Shown: in pieces, positions 26,712-36,686 of the stretch | How positions within the stretch are numbered: position 1 is the stretch's first letter | How the letters are laid out: every line of letters starts with the position of its first letter | NCBI GenBank assembly: GCA_003252395.1 | Contig: QKEL01000011.1 | Coordinates: forward strand, 496,001 to 560,000 | Direction: 5' to 3' | Length of the DNA: 64,000 nucleotides | Source: Spirochaetales bacterium | GTDB taxonomy: Bacteria > Spirochaetota > Spirochaetia > Treponematales > Treponemataceae | The notes under the pieces: model-generated | What the model saw: the letters and a program-made list of their open reading frames with translations, nothing else | What the model was told of the DNA's origin: nothing | Databases searched by the model: none | Translations under genes and position numbers: made by a program

Positions 26712-27626
26712 ATGATCAATGTCGCCATTCTCTCGCTTCCCGGGGCGTATCTTTCAGGCGTTTGGGGAATTTCCGACATTCTCAATTACGCGAACGATGC
26801 GTACGGTCGGCGCTTTGAGGCGGAAATCGTTGGCATGGATCGGTTCATCGATTCCTTCGGCGGGTACGACTACGTGATTCTCCCCCCGTTCAGGACCGGA
26901 CCAACCGGCTCTTTCGCCTTTCCCGGGTTTGCCGCGCTGGCCCGCGCGTTAGGCAGCGCCGCTAACGCGGGCTCGATCCCGGTGTCGGTGTGCGCGGGCG
27001 CCTTTATTCTGTGCGCCACGGGCATCGCCGACGGCTTTCCGGTCGCGACCCATTGGCAGTTGGCCGAAGCCCTTGCGCGGGAGTATCCCGCCGTGCGGGT
27101 CCGCAAGGAACTGACCTTGAGGGACGAGGGCCGGTTTATCACCGCGGGCGGCATAACGAGTTTTCAGGACTTGTCGGTGTATCTCGTGAAGAAGCACGTA
27201 TCTGCCGAGGCCGCGCTCGCTGTTTCGAGGACCTTCCTCATCAATCCCGAAAACCGAAACCAGCTTCAGTATACGGCGTTGAGGCTCGAGGCGACGGGGG
27301 GCGATCCCTGCGTGGAAAGGGCCCAACGGTTTTTTCTCGAACGGTACCGGGACCCCGTGGGCCCGGCCGACGCCGCGCGCCATTGTTCGGTGAGCGAGCG
27401 GACCCTCTCCCGCCGGTTCGCGGCCGCCGGCGAGGGCTCTCCGGGCGATTACCTGCGCGGGGTCAGGATGGAGCAGGCCCGCGCCCTGCTCGCGGATACC
27501 CGATTGACGCTTTCGGCCATTGCCCCCGAATGCGGGTACCTCGACGTTCCGTCCTTCTGCAGGCTTTTTCGGGCCCGCTTCGGCGTTTCGCCCGGCGAAT
27601 ACCGCCGGAAAACCGCGGACCGTTAA
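26712..27626 (+). CDS. GlxA-family transcriptional regulator (DJ-1/PfpI plus AraC HTH)
   Basis: A 304-residue regulator. The N-terminal DJ-1/PfpI-like domain (about 1-175) starts [19 protein letters not shown] and has the elbow [12 protein letters not shown], with the Cys present and a THWQLAEAL segment, as in GlxA proteins. The C-terminal AraC domain (about 205-300) has [19 protein letters not shown] and the second helix-turn-helix [25 protein letters not shown]. The start at 26712 matches the domain start. It is divergent from the isochorismatase-type hydrolase across a 108-bp region that should hold both promoters, although I see no clear operator. Confidence 0.92.
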   Translation: MINVAILSLPGAYLSGVWGISDILNYANDAYGRRFEAEIVGMDRFIDSFGGYDYVILPPFRTGPTGSFAFPGFAALARALGSAANAGSIPVSVCAGAFILCATGIADGFPVATHWQLAEALAREYPAVRVRKELTLRDEGRFITAGGITSFQDLSVYLVKKHVSAEAALAVSRTFLINPENRNQLQYTALRLEATGGDPCVERAQRFFLERYRDPVGPADAARHCSVSERTLSRRFAAAGEGSPGDYLRGVRMEQARALLADTRLTLSAIAPECGYLDVPSFCRLFRARFGVSPGEYRRKTADR

Positions 27627-29032
27627 TCCCTGATTTTGAAGGCGAAAACCTGATTCTGGACCTTGTTGATGGACGATATGCTTTCGTTCAGGCGCATGAG
27701 CGAGTCGGTTATGTCCGTCTCGACCTGGCTGGCGTTCTCGGATACGCGAAGCGATGAGTCCTTGACGCGGTCGGTAATGCCGAGCAGGTTGACCATCTCC
27801 GCCGAAATCGCGTTGGTTCCCGTCAGTATTTCCCGCGACCCGCCGTGAATCTCCTCGGTGATGTTGCGGATGGAAGAAAGGGCCCTGAGTACCTCGTTGC
27901 TCCCGCTGGATTGTTCCTCGACCGAGTCCTTGATTTGGCGTTCCACGTTGGTTACCGTGTCCACGGACCGGTTGATTCCCTCGAAGGCGGTTTCGGTTTC
28001 GCCCGAAGTGTGGACCGAGAGCACGATGGATTTTTTGAGGTTGTCCAGGTTCACGGCGATGACCCGCGATTGCTCGTTGGATACCTCGGCGAGCTTGCGT
28101 ATCTCGTCGGCTACCACCGCGAAGCCCCGTCCCGCGTCGCCCGCGTGGGCCGCCTCGATGGCGGCGTTCATTGCCAACAGGTTGGTCTGGCTCGCGATGC
28201 TCGCGATGATATCGTTCGCTTCCATGACGGTATCCGATTGCCGGTGAAGGTCCCCGATGGTAGTCCGCAGTTCCTCTACCGAGCTGCGGCCCGCGGCCAC
28301 TGCCCCGTTCAGGTTCTCGAACTCATGGGAGCTTTTTTGCAGGTTGGCCGCGATCGACTGGATATTCGCCATCATTTGCTCGATAGCCGCCGAGCTTTGG
28401 GACACTATGGCCGACTGGGACTCGATTTTATCGTCCTGGCTTTTCATGGTCCGCGCGATTTGCTCCATCGTGGCCGAAATTTGGGTAACCGCCGCGGCCT
28501 GGCTCAGGTTGTCGCCCTTTACCGCCTCCGCGATGCGGTTAATCTCCGCCGCCTCGTTCATCGCCTTTTCCATGGCGTCGAGCAGTTCGCCGCTTTTTTC
28601 CTCGCTGTCGCGCACGCCGGAGCGTATCGTCGCGATGATCGCCGACAGATTGTCCAGGAAGGAATTGAAATTCTTGCTGAGTATGCCGAGCTCGTCCGCG
28701 GTTTTGGAGTCCAGCCTGATGGTCAGGTCCTTGGCCCCCACGGCGAGCTCATGGGCGACGGTCGCCGCCTTCTTGATCGGCAGGCTGATTCGCCAGTTAA
28801 GGATCATGAAAAATACCAACCCCACGACGACGCAGCCGCTTGCCGTGAAGGGGTAGATCGCCGGCCCGTAAATTCCGCCCAAAATCCCGAGGAATATCTG
28901 ACTGAGGGAATAGAGCACGAAGGGAACCATAATCGACCTGAGGAAGGATTTCTTGAAGAAAAGGCGAACCAAAACGAGAAAGAGGGGAACCCCGATGGCT
29001 GAGGCAACGATAAACGCGATGTATTGACCCAT
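27623..29032 (-). CDS. Methyl-accepting chemotaxis protein without periplasmic sensor domain
   Basis: A 469-residue receptor. The N-terminus has three or four closely spaced membrane helices (about 2-105) joined by short loops, so there is no room for a ligand-binding ectodomain. A HAMP-like region follows ([21 protein letters not shown]), then the long antiparallel coiled coil with the CheA/CheW-binding tip [22 protein letters not shown] and [13 protein letters not shown]. It may sense through the membrane or cytoplasm. GGAGTG supports the ATG at 29032. It overlaps the convergent GlxA-type gene by 4 nt. Confidence 0.94.
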   Translation of the reverse strand: MGQYIAFIVASAIGVPLFLVLVRLFFKKSFLRSIMVPFVLYSLSQIFLGILGGIYGPAIYPFTASGCVVVGLVFFMILNWRISLPIKKAATVAHELAVGAKDLTIRLDSKTADELGILSKNFNSFLDNLSAIIATIRSGVRDSEEKSGELLDAMEKAMNEAAEINRIAEAVKGDNLSQAAAVTQISATMEQIARTMKSQDDKIESQSAIVSQSSAAIEQMMANIQSIAANLQKSSHEFENLNGAVAAGRSSVEELRTTIGDLHRQSDTVMEANDIIASIASQTNLLAMNAAIEAAHAGDAGRGFAVVADEIRKLAEVSNEQSRVIAVNLDNLKKSIVLSVHTSGETETAFEGINRSVDTVTNVERQIKDSVEEQSSGSNEVLRALSSIRNITEEIHGGSREILTGTNAISAEMVNLLGITDRVKDSSLRVSENASQVETDITDSLMRLNESISSINKVQNQVFAFKIRD

Positions 29033-29256
29033 ACTCACTCCGACTAAAGTACTGGTTACAATGATATCCCGGAGCGGGGCGAATCGCAAACATTCAAAAC
29101 CTCCAAAAAGGCGAAAAACGTTAAATATTGAGTTTTTTTTTCAAATGAGTGATAAGTTTTCCACGATAGACTATCATTATGTAAGGCAAAAAAAATGTGG
29201 GGCGTACCGCGGCAGGGTCCACGGTACACGAGACTTGGGTTATATAAGGAGCGATT

Positions 29257-31929
29257 ATGAACGCTAAAACAACCGGCCTTGCCGCACTCGGCATGGCGGT
29301 TTTATTCGCCAGTTCGTGCGGCTTGACCATGCCCACGAAACTGCAGGTTAAGGCGACCCCCACGGTGAACGCGCCGTTCGGGAGCAAGGAATACCTAATA
29401 TCCGATCAAATATCGGTTACCGACATTAAAACATCTCTCGAGGGGGCGTCTCCAGGCGTTGAGGTTTATGATTTTCAGGACTCTTTAAGCGATATCCAGA
29501 AATTCATGCTGTACTACCCGCTTACCGAGGTAGACCTGGATTTCAGTACCTATATGTCTGATATCGCGACTGCTTCCGTCAGTTTCCCGACGCAAACTAT
29601 CCCCGTGCCCGAAGTTGCCATGGCAACCTCAAATTCCACGACCTTCGATATCAGTACCACTATGGTAGCGGCGGCTAACGCGTCGTTGGGCAGCGTAACC
29701 GCGCCGTTTTACGAGAGCGCTACGCCGATAACGGTACCGGAAATCGAATCTACCGATATAACGACCACGACATTTGACAGCGTGACCTTCAGTTCCGGGA
29801 CGCTGAATTTGGCCATATCGCTCAGCGGGGCAAGCGGTGGCGTAACCGTTACGGTGAATTCCGCCGCCATTCGCAACGCTTCCGGGGATCCGCTGGCGAG
29901 CTCGGACACCCCGGTTAACGTTACCTCAGGCGGTATCGTTTCCATCCCCTTGGGTGGCGTAACGTTAACGACTCCCTTTACCCTAGCGTTCTCCCTGAGC
30001 GAATCCGGCGGCGTTCCCTCGGCAACCCCGAGCTACCTCGCAATAGTGCCGAGCCTCGCGCTGGGAACGAAGATCACCGCAGCGACGGGCGTCGATTTTT
30101 CCGATACCGTATCAATTAACGTCACGGCGCCGATAAACGCTGGTTCTTCGTTCGTGGGCGCGACCGTCGCTTCCGCGGCAAATTCCGGCTCTATCGTAAT
30201 CGACACCGGCGCATTCCCGTCAGGATGGACCGGATTTACCAAAACGACGGATATATCGATTTCCCAGGCGGGGGTCACCTCACCCGTTGCGTACGCCGGG
30301 TATACCGCCGCGAAAGGCAACGAAACAAGCCAAACCGTCAGCTTTGATTTGACTGGCCAGAGTATTTCCAATAAGGATATGGCGGTCTCCGTCACGGTTA
30401 ATGTGGAAGCCGTAAACGGCTCGTTCAGTTCGCTGCCAGCCGCGGGGTTGACCATGAGCAGTTCCGCTTCTGCCTCCGTTACCGAATTCGCGGACGTTAC
30501 GGTTGCCCTTCCCGCAGGAATGGACGTGTCGCAGGAATATAGTCAAGAAGCCAGCGAAGACATGAAAAAATGGGTAGAATGGATCGATATCACCAAAGCG
30601 GGCGTTTCGCTGAAGCTAACCACCAATCTTCCCTCCGGAAATACGGTGACCGCCACCGTCATATCGAATGAATTCAACATAAACGATACGAAACCCCTGG
30701 TCTCCGGTTCGGACGTTGAGTTCGTTAACGGAGACGGCTCGTCCGTGATAGATCACTTTGTTCCGAGTCCCGCGTTGCCTACTCTTCCTCCAGAGATTGA
30801 TTTCCTGGTTAATATCGGACTACCGGGCTATACCGCCGGCGCTACTTCCTCCGATCCCAGCTACGTTACGCTCCATAACCTTACTACCGGTACAGACCTC
30901 ACCTTTGCCGCGAGCGCGACGATCCTGAGCGATTGGTCTCAAATTTCCATTGACCCGCAAACCGGGTATTTGGGCAAGTTTCCCAATGACGGCACCGGCC
31001 TTGACCTGGGCGCGGTCAACGATATCCTCGGGACGGACATTGAATTTAGTTCCGTTCCTTCGTACCTCTATTTGAGCGGACTCCCGTCAGCCACCAAGCT
31101 TTACGGAACCCTTTCTTCGAATTGGACGGTTGAGACTGTCCCGTATAGTGACGTTTACCTCGATGCCGCCGATGAGACGGCCTCGGGATTTACGGGAGCG
31201 GACTCTTATAAAAACGCGATCAGTTTCGTCACAGAACCGGACTTTTCGACGGGCGTCAGCGCGACAGATCCCTCGGTGTACGCCGGCCCCCTTCCGGGAA
31301 GCAGCATGACATTCGACCTCAGTAAGGCCCTCAATGCCAAGGCAACGGACCTGGTGATCAATTATAACCTGAAGCTCGCCCCGGTTACTTTGTCGAAATC
31401 TGAAGTTCAGAACGGAACGAAGCTCAAGGCTGAGATGGTATTGATCCTTCCGCTTTCCCTCAAGGTTCCAAGCGGCGGCGCTACCCTTGATTTATCGGAC
31501 TATATGGAGCCCCTCTCCGATGACGTTTTCGGGCGAACGGATATAAACGACGATGCCGCCAACGAGGATATCAATCGGGTATTGGATTCCCTCTCCTCCA
31601 TGACGTTGAATCTTCATATCGTCAACAATATCGGCGTGGCGGTGGACGGTTTACTGTATCAGGATACCACTCCTTTGGGCGACCCGTCTGATCCATATGA
31701 GTTCAGCAAGACGTTGTCTATTCCGGAAGGCGAGAGTAACGTTCCGCTCGCCCTTGGCGCGGGCGATATTCAATTTATGAAAGACAATTTGTTTATACCG
31801 CAATTTTCGGTGACTCTGCCGAATACTTCGGCTGATCCTATAGATTACGGGTTGAATCGAGGCGGAAACATCACGATAGGCATCACCGCGTCGGTGCAGA
31901 CCGCCGTCGACCAGGTAGTCGAGTTTTAA
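29257..31929 (+). CDS. Large lipoprotein of unknown function
   Basis: An 890-residue protein with a lipoprotein signal peptide: hydrophobic core LAALGMAVLF, lipobox ASSC with Cys21. The mature part is rich in Ser, Thr, Val and Gly, strongly beta-type, with several similar blocks such as the repeated VSFDL/TFDLS and SVTVNV segments that suggest stacked beta domains. I recognise no family. AAGGAG lies 6 nt before the ATG. The 224-nt region before it is AT-rich (29120-29200), in contrast to the surroundings, and probably holds the promoter. It is followed after 15 nt by a probable outer-membrane protein, so the two likely act together on the cell surface. Confidence 0.75.
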   Translation: MNAKTTGLAALGMAVLFASSCGLTMPTKLQVKATPTVNAPFGSKEYLISDQISVTDIKTSLEGASPGVEVYDFQDSLSDIQKFMLYYPLTEVDLDFSTYMSDIATASVSFPTQTIPVPEVAMATSNSTTFDISTTMVAAANASLGSVTAPFYESATPITVPEIESTDITTTTFDSVTFSSGTLNLAISLSGASGGVTVTVNSAAIRNASGDPLASSDTPVNVTSGGIVSIPLGGVTLTTPFTLAFSLSESGGVPSATPSYLAIVPSLALGTKITAATGVDFSDTVSINVTAPINAGSSFVGATVASAANSGSIVIDTGAFPSGWTGFTKTTDISISQAGVTSPVAYAGYTAAKGNETSQTVSFDLTGQSISNKDMAVSVTVNVEAVNGSFSSLPAAGLTMSSSASASVTEFADVTVALPAGMDVSQEYSQEASEDMKKWVEWIDITKAGVSLKLTTNLPSGNTVTATVISNEFNINDTKPLVSGSDVEFVNGDGSSVIDHFVPSPALPTLPPEIDFLVNIGLPGYTAGATSSDPSYVTLHNLTTGTDLTFAASATILSDWSQISIDPQTGYLGKFPNDGTGLDLGAVNDILGTDIEFSSVPSYLYLSGLPSATKLYGTLSSNWTVETVPYSDVYLDAADETASGFTGADSYKNAISFVTEPDFSTGVSATDPSVYAGPLPGSSMTFDLSKALNAKATDLVINYNLKLAPVTLSKSEVQNGTKLKAEMVLILPLSLKVPSGGATLDLSDYMEPLSDDVFGRTDINDDAANEDINRVLDSLSSMTLNLHIVNNIGVAVDGLLYQDTTPLGDPSDPYEFSKTLSIPEGESNVPLALGAGDIQFMKDNLFIPQFSVTLPNTSADPIDYGLNRGGNITIGITASVQTAVDQVVEF

Positions 31930-31944
31930 GGCGAGGAGACAACG

Positions 31945-33141
31945 ATGAAAAAGACAATAGCGATACTTATGATGCTTTCGGCCGTCGCCCTCCTCTCCGC
32001 CCGCGTGCATGACCGGTACGTGGAAACGGGTTTCAGCGTGGGAGTAAGCGGCAGCAACAGCTACTTCGGGCTTGGCGATATCTTTACCGATACGATCGTG
32101 ATAGACCTGAACCAGATCGCCTCCGACTTGGGGGACAACGGACTGGCCTTCAATCTGGGCGTGGGGCTGAGCAACTTCACGAATCTCAATTTCGGCCCGA
32201 AATTCAAGCTGGGCTTCTTCCTGAACGCGGAGGGCTTCGCCTCTTCCAGCATTCCGAAGAGCTTTTTCGAGCTTGCCGCCGAGGGGAACGCCCTGAATAA
32301 GACCTATACCGGCGACCTCAACATAATCGGCGACGCCTTCGTGGAGGCGGGCGCGTATTTCGGCACGCGGATTGCCTTCCTGGACGTGAAATTCCAGCCG
32401 GCGCTCTTTATGCCCTTCTTCCATATCGAGGACCCCACGGCGAGTTATTCCTTCCGGACCGACGCGAACGGGACCATGTACGCCGACGTTCAGGCGAATA
32501 TCCCGATATACAGCGTGGTTCCGCTGGACGGGGAGAGCGATATCGTCGCGGGCGAGGCGATCAGCAATCTCGTCGCCTCCAGCGGCCTCGATTTCTCGGG
32601 CGGCGCGAGCTGGGACCTCTTTCCCCGGTTCCTGACCGTGGGCGCCCGCGTGAAGCACTTGCCCCTGATTCCCGCCCGGCTGGAAAACCGGACCCTGATG
32701 ACGGCTTCCTACACGGTGGACATGAGCGACCTGATCAACAATATGGGCTCGAGCGACCTGTTCACAACCACCGAATCGTCCGACTTCGTGTCCGATAAGA
32801 AGCGGGTGTATATCCTCAGGCCGTTCAAGCTCGGGGCGAACGCCGTGTTTATGCCCTTCCGGAACGAGTTTCTCTCCCTCGAGCCGAACCTGGACTTGGC
32901 GGTATACCATACCGTGTACGTGGACGCCGGTATAAAGGTGAAATTCGACCTGTTCAATATCCTCGCCCTCACCGCCTCTTCCAATTACGAGGACATGATT
33001 TGGAAGGAGCAGCTTGGCTTGATGCTGAACCTGCGCGTGATGGAGGTGGACTTCCTCGTGGGCAGCCAATCCGACGATTTCGTGAAGAGTTTCGCCGGGG
33101 CCGGCCTGGGCGCCTCGTTGGGAATGAAGTTCGGCTTCTGA
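31945..33141 (+). CDS. Probable outer-membrane beta-barrel protein, unknown function
   Basis: A 398-residue protein with a signal peptide (KKTIAILMMLSAVALLSA). It then shows alternating hydrophobic/polar strands with many aromatic ends (TGFSVGVSGSNSYFGLGD, LAFNLGVGLSNFTNLNFG) and a last strand ending GMKFGF, a terminal Phe as in proteins inserted by BamA. The topology is inferred. GAGGAG precedes the ATG. It is the second gene of a two-gene operon with the large lipoprotein and is followed by a strong terminator. The function is unknown. Confidence 0.68.
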   Translation: MKKTIAILMMLSAVALLSARVHDRYVETGFSVGVSGSNSYFGLGDIFTDTIVIDLNQIASDLGDNGLAFNLGVGLSNFTNLNFGPKFKLGFFLNAEGFASSSIPKSFFELAAEGNALNKTYTGDLNIIGDAFVEAGAYFGTRIAFLDVKFQPALFMPFFHIEDPTASYSFRTDANGTMYADVQANIPIYSVVPLDGESDIVAGEAISNLVASSGLDFSGGASWDLFPRFLTVGARVKHLPLIPARLENRTLMTASYTVDMSDLINNMGSSDLFTTTESSDFVSDKKRVYILRPFKLGANAVFMPFRNEFLSLEPNLDLAVYHTVYVDAGIKVKFDLFNILALTASSNYEDMIWKEQLGLMLNLRVMEVDFLVGSQSDDFVKSFAGAGLGASLGMKFGF

Positions 33142-33181
33142 TAAAGCGACTCGCGTAGCGGGGGTATCTCCCGCGTTTTCT

Positions 33182-33212
33182 GGGCCGCCCGGGCTGTCGG
33201 GCGGCCCTTTTT
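33182..33212 (+). terminator. Terminator of the lipoprotein/outer-membrane operon
   Basis: A perfect 10-bp inverted repeat GGGCCGCCCG / CGGGCGGCCC with a 6-nt loop is followed by five T residues. Confidence 0.93.
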
Positions 33213-33220
33213 GCTATATG
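33212..33220 (+). promoter_or_regulatory. Possible extended -10 promoter of the CPBP gene
   Basis: TGCTATATG starts in the T tract of the preceding terminator. It overlaps an in-frame ATG at 33218, which argues for the GTG at 33230 as the true start. Confidence 0.35.
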
Positions 33221-33229
33221 CTGTATCCC

Positions 33230-34111
33230 GTGAACGACGAAAACGAAACCCTCCCGCCGGATGAGTCCGCGGTAACGCGCCGGGACGGCCCCGGCTTGAT
33301 CGATATTTTGGTTCTCTACGCCCTGGCCCTTCTGTATACGAATACCATGGGCTCCCCGTTCTCCGCGCTGCCCCCTTTTTGGGGAATGTCGCTCTTTACC
33401 GTCGGAATCGGCCTTATGCCCGTGGTTTACGCGGCGGTCCGGGGCTTTCCGCTTTCCGCGTCGTTTCCCTTGGGTAAGACCGCGCCCGGGCAGCGTACGG
33501 GCGCATTATTGATGACCCTGGGGCTCGTTTTCCTCGCCCTGGCCGCGACGGGCCTTCTCATACTGCTGATGCCTTCGGGCATGTCCGGCTTCGAGGAGAC
33601 GGCGATCGCCCTGACCGGGCTGAACGATTGGGCTGCGGTTCTCGCGGTGGGGGTGCTGCCGGCGTTGTGCGAGGAAATCTTGTTTCGCGGTTTTATTCTC
33701 TCCGGTCTTGGACGGATTACCGGAAAGTGGCGGGCAATCGCCTTTTCGGCGGCGCTTTTCGGGATTTTGCACCAGGATCCGGCGCGCATACCCATTACGG
33801 CGGGCGTTGGCCTGGCCCTGGGCTATGTCGCCTGGGAAACCCGCTCGATCGCCCTGAGCGCGGCCATGCACTGCCTGTATAACCTCTCGCTTTTTTTCAT
33901 GTCGCGACTCGCGGGCGCGGCCCAAGGCCTTTCCGAAACGCCGGGTATCGCCCTGGACGCGGCGGGATCGGTTTCCGCGCCGTGGGGCCTGGGGCTCCTC
34001 TCGGCCCTGATGCCCCTGGCGCCCTTCGTCGCGTTCGGCGCGCTGCTCGTCCGCGCGGGCGCGAAGCGCGTTCGGGCTCGCCGTGACCCAAAAGCCGTCC
34101 CGCGGTTATAG
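33230..34111 (+). CDS. CPBP-family intramembrane metalloprotease
   Basis: A 293-residue polytopic membrane protein with about seven hydrophobic helices. The CPBP (Abi/Rce1-like) motifs are present: EEILFRGFILSGL with the Glu-Glu and Arg, FSAALFGILHQDP with the His, and AAMHCLYN with the last His. Members include prenyl-protein proteases and bacteriocin-immunity proteins; the substrate here is unknown. An ATG at 33218 would add four residues, but it falls inside the likely promoter and terminator tail, so I choose the GTG. The 3' end overlaps the convergent GNAT gene by 6 nt. Confidence 0.85.
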   Translation: MNDENETLPPDESAVTRRDGPGLIDILVLYALALLYTNTMGSPFSALPPFWGMSLFTVGIGLMPVVYAAVRGFPLSASFPLGKTAPGQRTGALLMTLGLVFLALAATGLLILLMPSGMSGFEETAIALTGLNDWAAVLAVGVLPALCEEILFRGFILSGLGRITGKWRAIAFSAALFGILHQDPARIPITAGVGLALGYVAWETRSIALSAAMHCLYNLSLFFMSRLAGAAQGLSETPGIALDAAGSVSAPWGLGLLSALMPLAPFVAFGALLVRAGAKRVRARRDPKAVPRL

Positions 34112-34735
34112 CGCCTTTCCGAGGACGAAACCCCAGTCGCGCCCTTCCAGTTTTTCGAACCCGAGCTTTCCGTAAAACCCGATGGCGTTTACGTTTTTGC
34201 CGTCCACGCCCAGGTGAACCCCGGGACAGCCCCGTTCCGCCAGGGCGGAGAAGAGGCGTTCCATGAGGAGCCGCCCGCAGCCCTTACCCTGGAGCGCGGG
34301 CAAAAGGTCTATGTGGAGGTGGGCGCGATAGTCCGGCATCCAGGGGGCGTCCGCGCGGGAGGGATCGGGGTGGGGGGCGTTTACTGAGCGGATCAGGCCG
34401 CGCTCGTTCGGGCTTAACGCCTCGCCGCGCGGGCCTTCCAGGAGCGAGAGGGGATAGCGGCCGCGGAGGGGCGGAAGCCATTCGCTTTCCAGCCAGGTTT
34501 CGTAGGCGACGGTATGTTCCGCGGCGACGACGTAGCCCTTGGGAACCCCGTCTTCCTCGGCGATAAAGCACAGGCCCGGTTCGCGGACGATATAGGGGGC
34601 CGCGTAGTATTGGCCGACGAGATAGGGGTCCGTGAAGAGCGCCGTGGCGTCGGAACCGGAAGCGGCGGTGCGCAGGCAAATGTCGTAGGCGTAGGGGAGG
34701 TCCGTGATATGGGCCCGTCGGATGATCGGCGTCAT
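34106..34735 (-). CDS. GNAT-family N-acetyltransferase
   Basis: A 209-residue protein of the GNAT fold. The N-terminal part is ITDLPYAYDICLRTA. The acetyl-CoA-binding motif A is LLPALQGKGCGRLLMERLFSAL, and motif B is VDGKNVNAIGFYGKLGFEKL. The insertion with FIAEEDGVPKGYVVAAEHT resembles the acetyltransferase-like domain found with bacterial and animal O-GlcNAcases. The acceptor substrate is unknown. There is no Shine-Dalgarno site; TATAAT ends 6 nt before the ATG on the minus strand, so this may be a leaderless gene. It is divergent from dnaX. Confidence 0.88.
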   Translation of the reverse strand: MTPIIRRAHITDLPYAYDICLRTAASGSDATALFTDPYLVGQYYAAPYIVREPGLCFIAEEDGVPKGYVVAAEHTVAYETWLESEWLPPLRGRYPLSLLEGPRGEALSPNERGLIRSVNAPHPDPSRADAPWMPDYRAHLHIDLLPALQGKGCGRLLMERLFSALAERGCPGVHLGVDGKNVNAIGFYGKLGFEKLEGRDWGFVLGKAL

Positions 34736-34741
34736 GCCCCG

Positions 34742-34747
34742 ATTATA
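34742..34747 (-). promoter_or_regulatory. -10 box of the GNAT gene (leaderless arrangement)
   Basis: The consensus TATAAT on the minus strand is followed by 6 nt and the ATG. Confidence 0.55.
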
Positions 34748-34793
34748 CGACGTTTTCCGGGGAAAGTCCGCCCTTTCACGGGCCGCCTTTTTA

Positions 34794-34802
34794 TGCTATC
34801 CT
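34794..34802 (+). promoter_or_regulatory. Extended -10 promoter of dnaX (leaderless arrangement)
   Basis: TGCTATCCT is followed by 7 nt and the dnaX ATG, with no ribosome-binding site between. There is no room for an SRP RNA gene, which often sits here in other bacteria. Confidence 0.5.
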
Positions 34803-34809
34803 TGACGCC

Positions 34810-36663
34810 ATGGCATACGTAGTTACGGCAACCAGGCGGAGGCCCCGCCGGTTCGAGGATATGTTCGGCCAGGATTTCGTCGTGGCGACCCTCCAGAAAT
34901 CCATTCAGGCCGGGAAGATAGCGCCCGCGTACCTTTTTTCCGGCCCCCGGGGCTGCGGCAAGACGACGTCGGCCCGGATTCTCGCGAAATCCATCAACTG
35001 CGCTTCAGGCCCCACCGGGACGCCCTGCGGCATCTGCCCCGCCTGCGAGGAGATCGCCCGCGGCTCGAGCCTTGACGTGATAGAGATAGACGGCGCCTCG
35101 AATACCAGCGTAAACGACGTGCGCCAGATCAAGGACGAGGTCCTTTTCCCGCCCAATTCCTGCCGCTATAAGGTGTATATCATCGACGAGGTTCACATGC
35201 TCTCCACCAGCGCGTTCAACGCGCTTTTGAAGACCATCGAGGAACCGCCGCCCTACGTGGTGTTTATCTTCGCGACGACGGAACTGCACAAGGTTCCGGC
35301 GACGATCAAGAGCCGCTGCCAGCAGTTCAACTTCCGGCTCGTGCCGGTGGACCTTTTAAAGGGCGCCCTTGCCGCGGCGGCCGTCGAGTCGGGCATAGAG
35401 GCCGAGGACGAGGCCCTGTATTGGATCGCCCGCGAGGCCACGGGCAGTCCCCGCGACGCCTATACCCTTTTCGATCAGGTGGCGGCCTTTTCGGACGGGC
35501 ACATTACCTTCGACAAGATACGGGACAAGCTCGGCCTGGTCGGCGTGGACCGGATAAACCCCCTCGCGGAAGCCTGCGTTGCGGGTAACGCGGCCCAGGC
35601 CATCGAGCTTTTGGACGGCATTCTTCAGGCCGGCGTTTCGGTGGAGCAATTCACCGTGGACTTGGCAGAGTATTTCCGAAGCCTTCTATTCGTGAAAAGC
35701 GGCATACGCCAGGAAGCGCTGCTGGGACAAAGCCCCGAGCGGTTTTCGCCCGTGGCGCTGGAAGCCTGGTCTTCCGTGCAGCTCGAGCGCGCCCTGGGCG
35801 TGGCGCTCCAGCTTTTCCGGGATATCCGCTACTCCCTCGACCCCCGCTACGAGCTGGAGCTCGCGGTTTCTCGGCTTTCCTGGCTCGGGGATTACGTTTC
35901 CCCCGCCGAGCTGAAGCGGGCCATCGCGGGGGCGAGGACCCTGCTCGAAAGGGGCGCTACCGGCCCTTTTCCTGAGGCGGACCGCCGGGCAGCCAGCGCC
36001 CCGACGGCCCGCGAAATCGGCGCGGAAACCCCCGGGGACGCCGCGCGGAATGCGGCGGCGGTCCCCGTTCGGGAAACCGTCGGCGAGCCCGCAGACGAGG
36101 AGGCGCCGGTCCAGGACCCCTTCGCCGCGTTGAAGGCGCGGATGGGCATGGGCAAGCCGTCGCCGGTGCCCGCGCACCGGGTAGAGCGGGAAGGGGACGA
36201 TCCTCCCGAGGCGCGTTCGCCCCTCCCTGAAGATCGCTCGGCGCCCGCTGCGCCGATCCCCTCGGCTCCAGCCGAGCCGGCTCCGGCCGAGTCGGCGCAA
36301 GCCGAGACCGCGCCCCTCGAGGAACTTTCTGCGTCTCCCCGAATACCCTTCGGGGAACTGCAGGAAGCCTTGGTCGCCTTTTTTCAGACCACGAAAAACA
36401 TGGTGGCGACGGGACTGAAGCAGGCCTTTGACTGGGAAGACGCGCAGGACGCCGTCCGTTTCAGCGTGGATAAGCCCCTGGTGCACAATTTGCTCGAAAC
36501 GGAACATAAGGCGATCGCCGTCGAGGCGTCGCGGCTTTTGGGGCGGCGGGTGGATATCGTCATTTCGATGGACCAGAGCAGGGCGGGCGCTGCGGCGGAA
36601 ACCGAGGCCGTTCCCCCCGAGGTAGAGACCGTTCGGCAGATGTTTCGCGGGACGATCCAATAA
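34810..36663 (+). CDS. dnaX: DNA polymerase III subunit gamma/tau
   Basis: Clamp-loader ATPase and replisome organiser of 617 residues. The start (VTATRRRPRRFEDMFGQDFV), Walker A (GPRGCGKTTSARIL), the zinc-binding Cys cluster with CGICPAC, Walker B (VYIIDEVHMLS) and sensor 1 (FIFATTELHKVPATI) are all present. After domain III (about residue 375) comes a Pro/Ala/Glu-rich linker (about 380-500) and a C-terminal tau-like domain. I see no slippery heptamer for a programmed frameshift, so a single full-length form is likely. It heads the conserved dnaX-ybaB-recR set. Confidence 0.97.
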   Translation: MAYVVTATRRRPRRFEDMFGQDFVVATLQKSIQAGKIAPAYLFSGPRGCGKTTSARILAKSINCASGPTGTPCGICPACEEIARGSSLDVIEIDGASNTSVNDVRQIKDEVLFPPNSCRYKVYIIDEVHMLSTSAFNALLKTIEEPPPYVVFIFATTELHKVPATIKSRCQQFNFRLVPVDLLKGALAAAAVESGIEAEDEALYWIAREATGSPRDAYTLFDQVAAFSDGHITFDKIRDKLGLVGVDRINPLAEACVAGNAAQAIELLDGILQAGVSVEQFTVDLAEYFRSLLFVKSGIRQEALLGQSPERFSPVALEAWSSVQLERALGVALQLFRDIRYSLDPRYELELAVSRLSWLGDYVSPAELKRAIAGARTLLERGATGPFPEADRRAASAPTAREIGAETPGDAARNAAAVPVRETVGEPADEEAPVQDPFAALKARMGMGKPSPVPAHRVEREGDDPPEARSPLPEDRSAPAAPIPSAPAEPAPAESAQAETAPLEELSASPRIPFGELQEALVAFFQTTKNMVATGLKQAFDWEDAQDAVRFSVDKPLVHNLLETEHKAIAVEASRLLGRRVDIVISMDQSRAGAAAETEAVPPEVETVRQMFRGTIQ

Positions 36664-36686
36664 GATGGCAAAGAGAGCGTGAGAAC

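Noticed and set aside
27845-29002. 385-codon open frame on the plus strand inside the chemotaxis receptor
   Set aside because: Antisense to a complete receptor with the conserved signalling tip; no domain is recognisable.
29033-29110. Sigma-28 promoter for the chemotaxis receptor
   Set aside because: A -35-like TAACGTTT is present on the minus strand, but no GCCGATAA-like box occurs at the right distance.
31651-33069. 472-codon open frame on the minus strand across the lipoprotein and outer-membrane genes
   Set aside because: It has high His/Arg/Gly/Val content typical of shadow frames and covers two convincing genes with signal peptides and ribosome sites on the other strand.
34748-34793. 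SRP RNA gene upstream of dnaX
   Set aside because: Many bacteria have ffs here, but the gap is too short and lacks the GGAA/GNAR tetraloop helix.
36300-36420. Programmed frameshift in dnaX producing a short gamma form
   Set aside because: I found no A-AAA-AAG type slippery sequence with a following hairpin near the end of domain III or the linker.
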